64,000 nucleotides of DNA. Source: Clavelina lepadiformis (Eukaryota; Chordata; Ascidiacea; Aplousobranchia; Clavelinidae). The notes below the pieces were generated by a model. The model did no database searches, was not told the origin of the DNA, and worked only from the letters and a program-made list of their open reading frames with translations. Both the position numbers and the translations under genes were made by a program. This document shows positions 61,436-64,000 of this stretch, in pieces. The stretch is from the NCBI RefSeq assembly GCF_947623445.1, contig NC_135241.1:14758501-14822500 (forward strand). Direction: 5' to 3'. Numbering within the stretch: the stretch's first letter is position 1; every line of letters starts with the position of its first letter.

Positions 61436-63981
61436 ATGATGAGTAAAGTACGTCAGAGAAAGCAGAAAGAAAAGCAAGAACGCAGATTTGCGGATGGTAT
61501 GCCGAAAACAGAACTAGCAAGTAATTCAGTCGGATTGTCCGTATTCACCCGTGTCCTTGGAATCACTTTAGCAGTTATTACGGGAATCAGTTTATTGGGA
61601 TATTATCGAGCGCCCTACTCCTGCTTACCTGCTAAACGCTTAACTGTTGAAGTACAGTTATCTGGACCGTTTTCCTTCAAGAACAAAATAACGCCAGGAT
61701 TAAGGTAAGTTTATTATTTGGTGACACGGTGTTTTTATTTGCCTACTACTAGAATTGAATGATTTTACCAGCCTTTTGATTTTAGCAACCGATAGACTGA
61801 ATTAAAATGATGTTTAATCATGTAGGCCTACACAAGTTAATCTAACAAACGTTTGGTCCACATTAATGTATTTTGCATGTTAGCTTAAACATTGTTATAA
61901 ATCGATGAACCTTGACAAGAACATTGCGGAATGGCGTTGACGTTTAGTTGTTTTAGGCTATATTGTTCAATTACCTTCACGCTAAGACAGATCTGTTTTT
62001 GACCTTTTGCTGACCCAGACTCCGTTTATTTGTCCTCCGGCCTTTTACACTGCCAATCGCCTTTCCACTTTGTACAAATGTCCGAGTTATGTTTATTTCC
62101 CAATAGCAATTCATCAATAAAGCAAATCATAGATATACGATATGATTACTTCCGACTATAGCAGGACTTTTTATTTCCAACATACCATCATTCACCAGTC
62201 CAGAACATCATGCTCGTAACAAGATTTTCAACCGAATGATGCCTTTCTGCATGCTGTCAAGTTGCAATATTAGCTATGCCACGCGTTAATAATGACGTCT
62301 TAAGAGTAATTAAAACTTTTTTCACAAATAACTTTACAGAAGTAGCAATATCTAGCATTTTTGTGGCAATCGGTAATTTGTTTTAAATACTGGGACTACT
62401 GCTTGTTGTTCTACTTGTCAAGTACAAAGTTTTCGAAGCCCAACTTCCAACAAAGCAAATTGCGCTTTGCATAGTTGTTGGTTCATTATAAATTAAAGTC
62501 GTTAAAGCAAAGTTAGGCTATCCATTTTTGCTAAAGTAGATGTTAAGAGGAAATAGGATCTAAAACGCATTTTGACGTAAGTACGGCCCCTAAGCGCAAT
62601 ACAAGCTTTGTTCATCAACTTGAACAATTCTGGCAAAACATAAAACAAGCGGATTATATACGGCGTTACAAAAGTGTTTCAAAATTGCGTGTTATAAATT
62701 ACTAGCAACTGTACGTAGAAATATGAAAACGTATTTCATTTTGAAGCAGTTTTAAGGCATAAAATCGCAACACATTGCGCTTCGCGTCACTGCTTGTACT
62801 GCATGGAAAATAAATTAACAATAAATTCGAAAAGTTTGAAAAACAAAATGATTGCTGGTTTATTCGCCTCTGTACGTGTTGAACCACAGTATTTATCTTA
62901 TATTTACCTATAACCCGCAATTCCCAATACTTTGCTTCTATTTATACATTAATATCAAGGAAACTAAAAATAAAAAACGTATTAAGAAAATAAACATAAA
63001 ATAACAAGATATATTCAGTTAAAGTGAAAAACGTATTTTCATACTACTAATTGTTATAGAGGCAGGAAACTAAACACATGCCTTTCTTAAGAAACCTTAA
63101 AGAGTAATAAACTATGCAGCTTAGGTGTTAATACTGGCATATATAAATTTTTTTACTTGGTTTAACAATTGATTTTTTGCATAGAGTCAAAGGTTTAGCC
63201 AGTCCCGAATCTTTAGTGCAAGATGATAGAGGGAATCTTTACACAAGCTTGCATGATGGAAGAATTGTTCGAATTAAGCCATCTGATGATGGACGAATCA
63301 GTGCTGGTGATGTTGTCAATGTTACTTCTGTATTTATAAAAAATATTCCAAGAGCCACGGAACGTGTTGATCACGGTCGACCTTTAGGTAACACAATGTT
63401 TGAATACTTCTGAAAAGCTTATAACCATGTTGTTTTGACACCGTATTAAGCTTATGGGTTTGTATTCCTTAGGTTTACGTTTACAAGGTGATACTCTGTA
63501 TGTTGCTGATCCCAATTATGGAATTTACAGCTTAAACACCCATTCGGGAAAAGTGAAAACATTAGTTAAGGTTAATGATGTGAATCCGTCTTTGGGTTAT
63601 ACTGACGACTTGGATGTCAGCAAGGATGGAAAGTATATTTATTTCTCGGATGTGACCTCTTTACATTCTGACAAAATTATGTATGGCATATACTCAGGTA
63701 TGAATTGAATACCAGGCATCAGGTTATTGATCCTTACAGACGCCACAAAATTTGTAAACAAGCCAATTCATATGTATTGTCAGGTGTGTGTGATGGAAGG
63801 GTGCTTCGATACAGCACAGAAAACGAAGAAATTCGAACGGTTGTCGATAACCTCTGCGTTGCCAATGGGGTTCAGTTATCCCAAGACGATAAGTTGCTCT
63901 TTGTCAGTGAAACTATGCAGTGCGCCATAAGGGTGATAGATTTGTCAACGTTGAAGATATTGAAGATTGTCAACGTTCCAA
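61436..63981 (+). CDS. APMAP: APMAP-like protein, copy B (continues beyond window)
   Basis: Exons 61436-61704, 63185-63387, 63473-63697 and 63784-63981 are in phase. The last ends at a donor (A/GTAAAT) whose acceptor lies past 64000, so about 298 residues are visible. Intron positions and phases match copy A exactly (A and B both break after ...AG, ...TTA-G, ...-G and CCA-A). It has a basic tail (KVRQRKQKEKQERR), a membrane anchor near residues 36-58, then GLASPESLVQDDRGNLYTSL, LYVADPNYGIYSLN, YTDDLDVSKDGKYIYFSDVT and VANGVQLSQDDKLLFVSETM. Like copy A it has TDD where most APMAPs have VND. A second ATG one codon later (61439) is an alternative start. Intron 1 (61705-63184) shows no other feature. 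Confidence 0.93.
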
Positions 63982-64000
63982 GTAAATTTTATTATTTAGA

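Overview
This is an AT-rich window of an animal nuclear genome. Genes are split by GT-AG introns, intergenic DNA is loose, and many short transposon copies are present. The gene set (RABGEF1/Rabex-5, a CREB3-type membrane bZIP factor, APMAP-type propellers, an adhesion GPCR with a C-type lectin domain) and the compact introns suggest an invertebrate deuterostome, most likely an ascidian tunicate (Ciona-like). That placement is an inference. No bacterial, phage or CRISPR feature is present.

Layout. 1-1981: no supported gene. 1982-11315 (minus): complete ten-coding-exon RABGEF1 with several transposon insertions in its introns. 11316-18169: intergenic, with an 8-bp-TSD element (13130-13869), a minisatellite split by a hAT element, and a dispersed repeat. 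18170-21830 (minus): a two-exon, about 1127-residue protein, tentatively KIAA0825/DUF4495-like. 21847-26309: intergenic, holding two copies of a repeat also found downstream of that gene, another hAT element, and a possible membrane-protein exon head to head with the next gene. 26310-33047 (plus): CREB3-like ER-anchored bZIP gene; its large intron holds a hAT-type element and a Mutator-like (MULE) element with transposase remnants. 34832-36943: decayed hAT elements with two transposase tails. 38902-42014 (plus): lectin-adhesion GPCR. 44728-45123: broken partial copy of that receptor's C-terminal end. 45990-47803: two hAT elements and a tandem array. 49220-50308 (plus): orphan seven-helix membrane protein. 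53912-58451 and 61436-end (plus): two tandem APMAP paralogues with matching intron positions, separated by a MULE-like element and a long inverted repeat.

How the genes relate. They do not form an operon. RABGEF1 (Rab5 activation on early endosomes), the CREB3-like factor (regulated intramembrane proteolysis, Golgi/ER), APMAP (type II membrane propeller) and the two receptors are separate housekeeping or sensory genes. The more unusual content is the lectin-adhesion GPCR with its broken relative nearby, and a MULE family with 9-bp target duplications and tandem subterminal repeats, one copy of which still carries a transposase C-terminus.
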